From Flavobacterium sp. (GTDB lineage Bacteria; Bacteroidota; Bacteroidia; Flavobacteriales; Flavobacteriaceae): 6,259 nucleotides of DNA. Both the position numbers and the translations under genes were made by a program. Positions 5,564 to 6,259 of the stretch are shown here, one piece after another. The notes under the pieces are model-generated. The model was not told the DNA's origin, did no database searches, and was given only the letters and a program-made list of their open reading frames with translations. Position 1 is the first letter of the stretch. Each line of letters starts with the position of its first letter. The stretch covers positions 1 through 6,259 of the forward strand of contig JAHRWO010000379.1 in NCBI GenBank assembly GCA_019105125.1, given 5' to 3'.

Positions 5564-6083
5564 CAATCCGTATTGGGAAGAAGGAATTGCTACCTTAACT
5601 GTAATTCTAATTTATATCATTTTAAGAATAATCATTACTAAAGTGGTCATTCGCTTTGCAAGATTAAACGAAGTATTAGAACATCGTACTAATCTAATAA
5701 TCAAATACATTAATCTTTTATTGGGAATTTTAACAGTGATTTCGATCACTATAATTTGGGGAGTAAAAAAAGATCAAATTTTACTTTTTATTTCTTCAAT
5801 TTTTGCCGTTGTTGGTGTTGCCTCTTTTGCCCAATGGTCGATTCTAAGTAACATTACAGCAGGCATTATTATTTTCTTTTCTTATCCGTTTAAGATTGGA
5901 GATAAAATCAAAATTCACGATAAAGAATATCCTGTTGAAGGAGAAATTGAAGATATTAAAGCCTTCTATGTAATCTTAAAAACAAATGATGGTGAAATGA
6001 TTACCTATCCTAACAACCTATTAATGCAAAAAGGAATTTCAGTAATTTACAAATCATTAGAAGAAAAAGAATTTTTTGACTGA
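5547..6083 (+). CDS. Short MscS-type mechanosensitive channel protein
   Basis: A 178-residue inner-membrane protein of the small-conductance mechanosensitive channel family. Hydrophobic helices span about 14-35, 53-72 and 78-112. The third is the pore-type helix, ending in AQWSILSNITAG (95-106) and leading through SYPFKIGD (112-119) into the start of the beta domain (about 115-170). E. coli MscS has 286 residues; this protein stops after the beta domain and lacks the C-terminal alpha/beta cage. No frameshift or downstream continuation is visible, since the stop codon is followed by a terminator, so the short form looks natural. The family acts as a heptameric tension-gated pore protecting against osmotic downshock; that role is inferred here. 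The ATG at 5547 lies inside maf (17-nt overlap) in an A-rich context. It is the last gene of the operon. Confidence 0.9.
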   Translation: MQKLINNPYWEEGIATLTVILIYIILRIIITKVVIRFARLNEVLEHRTNLIIKYINLLLGILTVISITIIWGVKKDQILLFISSIFAVVGVASFAQWSILSNITAGIIIFFSYPFKIGDKIKIHDKEYPVEGEIEDIKAFYVILKTNDGEMITYPNNLLMQKGISVIYKSLEEKEFFD

Positions 6084-6104
6084 TTCATTTTATAAAAATC
6101 TGTT

Positions 6105-6136
6105 AAAAAGGAAGCAAAAAAATCTTCCTTTTTTTT
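6105..6136 (+). terminator. Intrinsic terminator after the channel gene
   Basis: AAAAAGGAAG (6105-6114) pairs with CTTCCTTTTT (6124-6133) around a 9-nt loop, and an uninterrupted T-run covers 6129-6136. The hairpin has a modest GC core (GGAAG/CTTCC) but the right shape for rho-independent termination. It starts 21 nt after the channel stop codon and closes the five-gene operon. Confidence 0.8.
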
Positions 6137-6143
6137 ATTTCCT

Positions 6144-6151
6144 TATTTTTG
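6144..6151 (+). promoter_or_regulatory. Promoter -7 box for the 3'-terminal gene
   Basis: TATTTTTG is an exact TAnnTTTG match, 16 nt before the ATG at 6168 and directly downstream of the terminator. Transcription would start about 6156-6160, giving a leader of about 10 nt. No clear -33 TTTG is present, because that position is occupied by the terminator's loop and descending arm. Confidence 0.6.
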
Positions 6152-6167
6152 AAACAAAACCATTGCA

Positions 6168-6259
6168 ATGAACAGAAGCTTTACTTCAATCTTTATATTT
6201 TTTATTTCAATAGCAGCATTAGCTCAAGCGCCACAAAAACTGAATTCAGTTGAAATTTA
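6168..6259 (+). CDS. N-terminus of an exported protein, probable PIG-L family deacetylase (cut by window end)
   Basis: Thirty codons are visible before the window ends. Residues 1-20 form a typical signal peptide: N3-R3 region MNRS, a hydrophobic core FTSIFIFFISIAALA, and a likely cleavage after ALA before Gln20. The mature start reads QAPQKLNSVEI. From memory this resembles the beginning of flavobacterial PIG-L/LmbE-family deacetylases, in which QxPxKLNSxEI precedes the catalytic AHPDDE motif; that motif would lie beyond the window, so the family call is tentative. The gene has its own promoter box and a terminator in front of it, so it is a separate transcription unit from the channel operon. 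Confidence 0.6.
   Translation, partial: MNRSFTSIFIFFISIAALAQAPQKLNSVEI

Overview
The window is AT-rich bacterial DNA that reads as a Flavobacterium or a close relative (Bacteroidota, Flavobacteriia). The pointers are Bacteroidota-type -7 promoter boxes (TAnnTTTG), A-rich start regions without Shine-Dalgarno sequences, intergenic repeats of a kind I associate with flavobacterial genomes, and protein sequences that resemble flavobacterial orthologues. All genes lie on the plus strand.

Region 1 (1-2629) is a self-contained pheT unit. A non-coding AT-rich stretch with a 14-nt tandem repeat leads into a good promoter, a leader of under 25 nt, the complete phenylalanyl-tRNA synthetase beta subunit, a short tandem repeat, and a strong, nearly symmetrical terminator. 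pheS is not next to it within the window.

Region 2 (2655-6136) is a likely five-gene operon: a DUF2520/Rossmann-like protein, a KdsC-like HAD phosphatase, a UbiA-family prenyltransferase (annotated in flavobacteria as geranylgeranylglycerol-phosphate geranylgeranyltransferase), a Maf nucleotide pyrophosphatase, and a short MscS-type channel. Genes 1-2, 3-4 and 4-5 overlap by 17, 8 and 17 nt, all in the same phase shift. The only gap (117 nt, between the phosphatase and the prenyltransferase) is filled by a CGCAAAG-type repeat element. A hairpin with a T-run follows the channel gene. The genes do not form one obvious pathway. They mix house-cleaning (Maf), small-molecule phosphate chemistry (HAD), membrane lipid synthesis (UbiA) and a membrane channel.

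Region 3 (6144-6259) has a perfect TAnnTTTG box directly after that terminator. It is followed by the first 30 codons of an exported protein whose start resembles flavobacterial PIG-L family deacetylases.

Two likely annotation traps were corrected. The longest open frames for the DUF2520 and UbiA genes begin at TTG codons inside a terminator hairpin and inside a repeat, and the ATG starts at 2667 and 4054 are preferred. This looks like ordinary core-genome sequence. I see no mobile element, CRISPR array, RNA gene or clear novel defence system. The points most worth a second look are the unusual specificity loop of the HAD phosphatase, the minimal MscS with an altered pore motif, and the different repeat families in the gaps.
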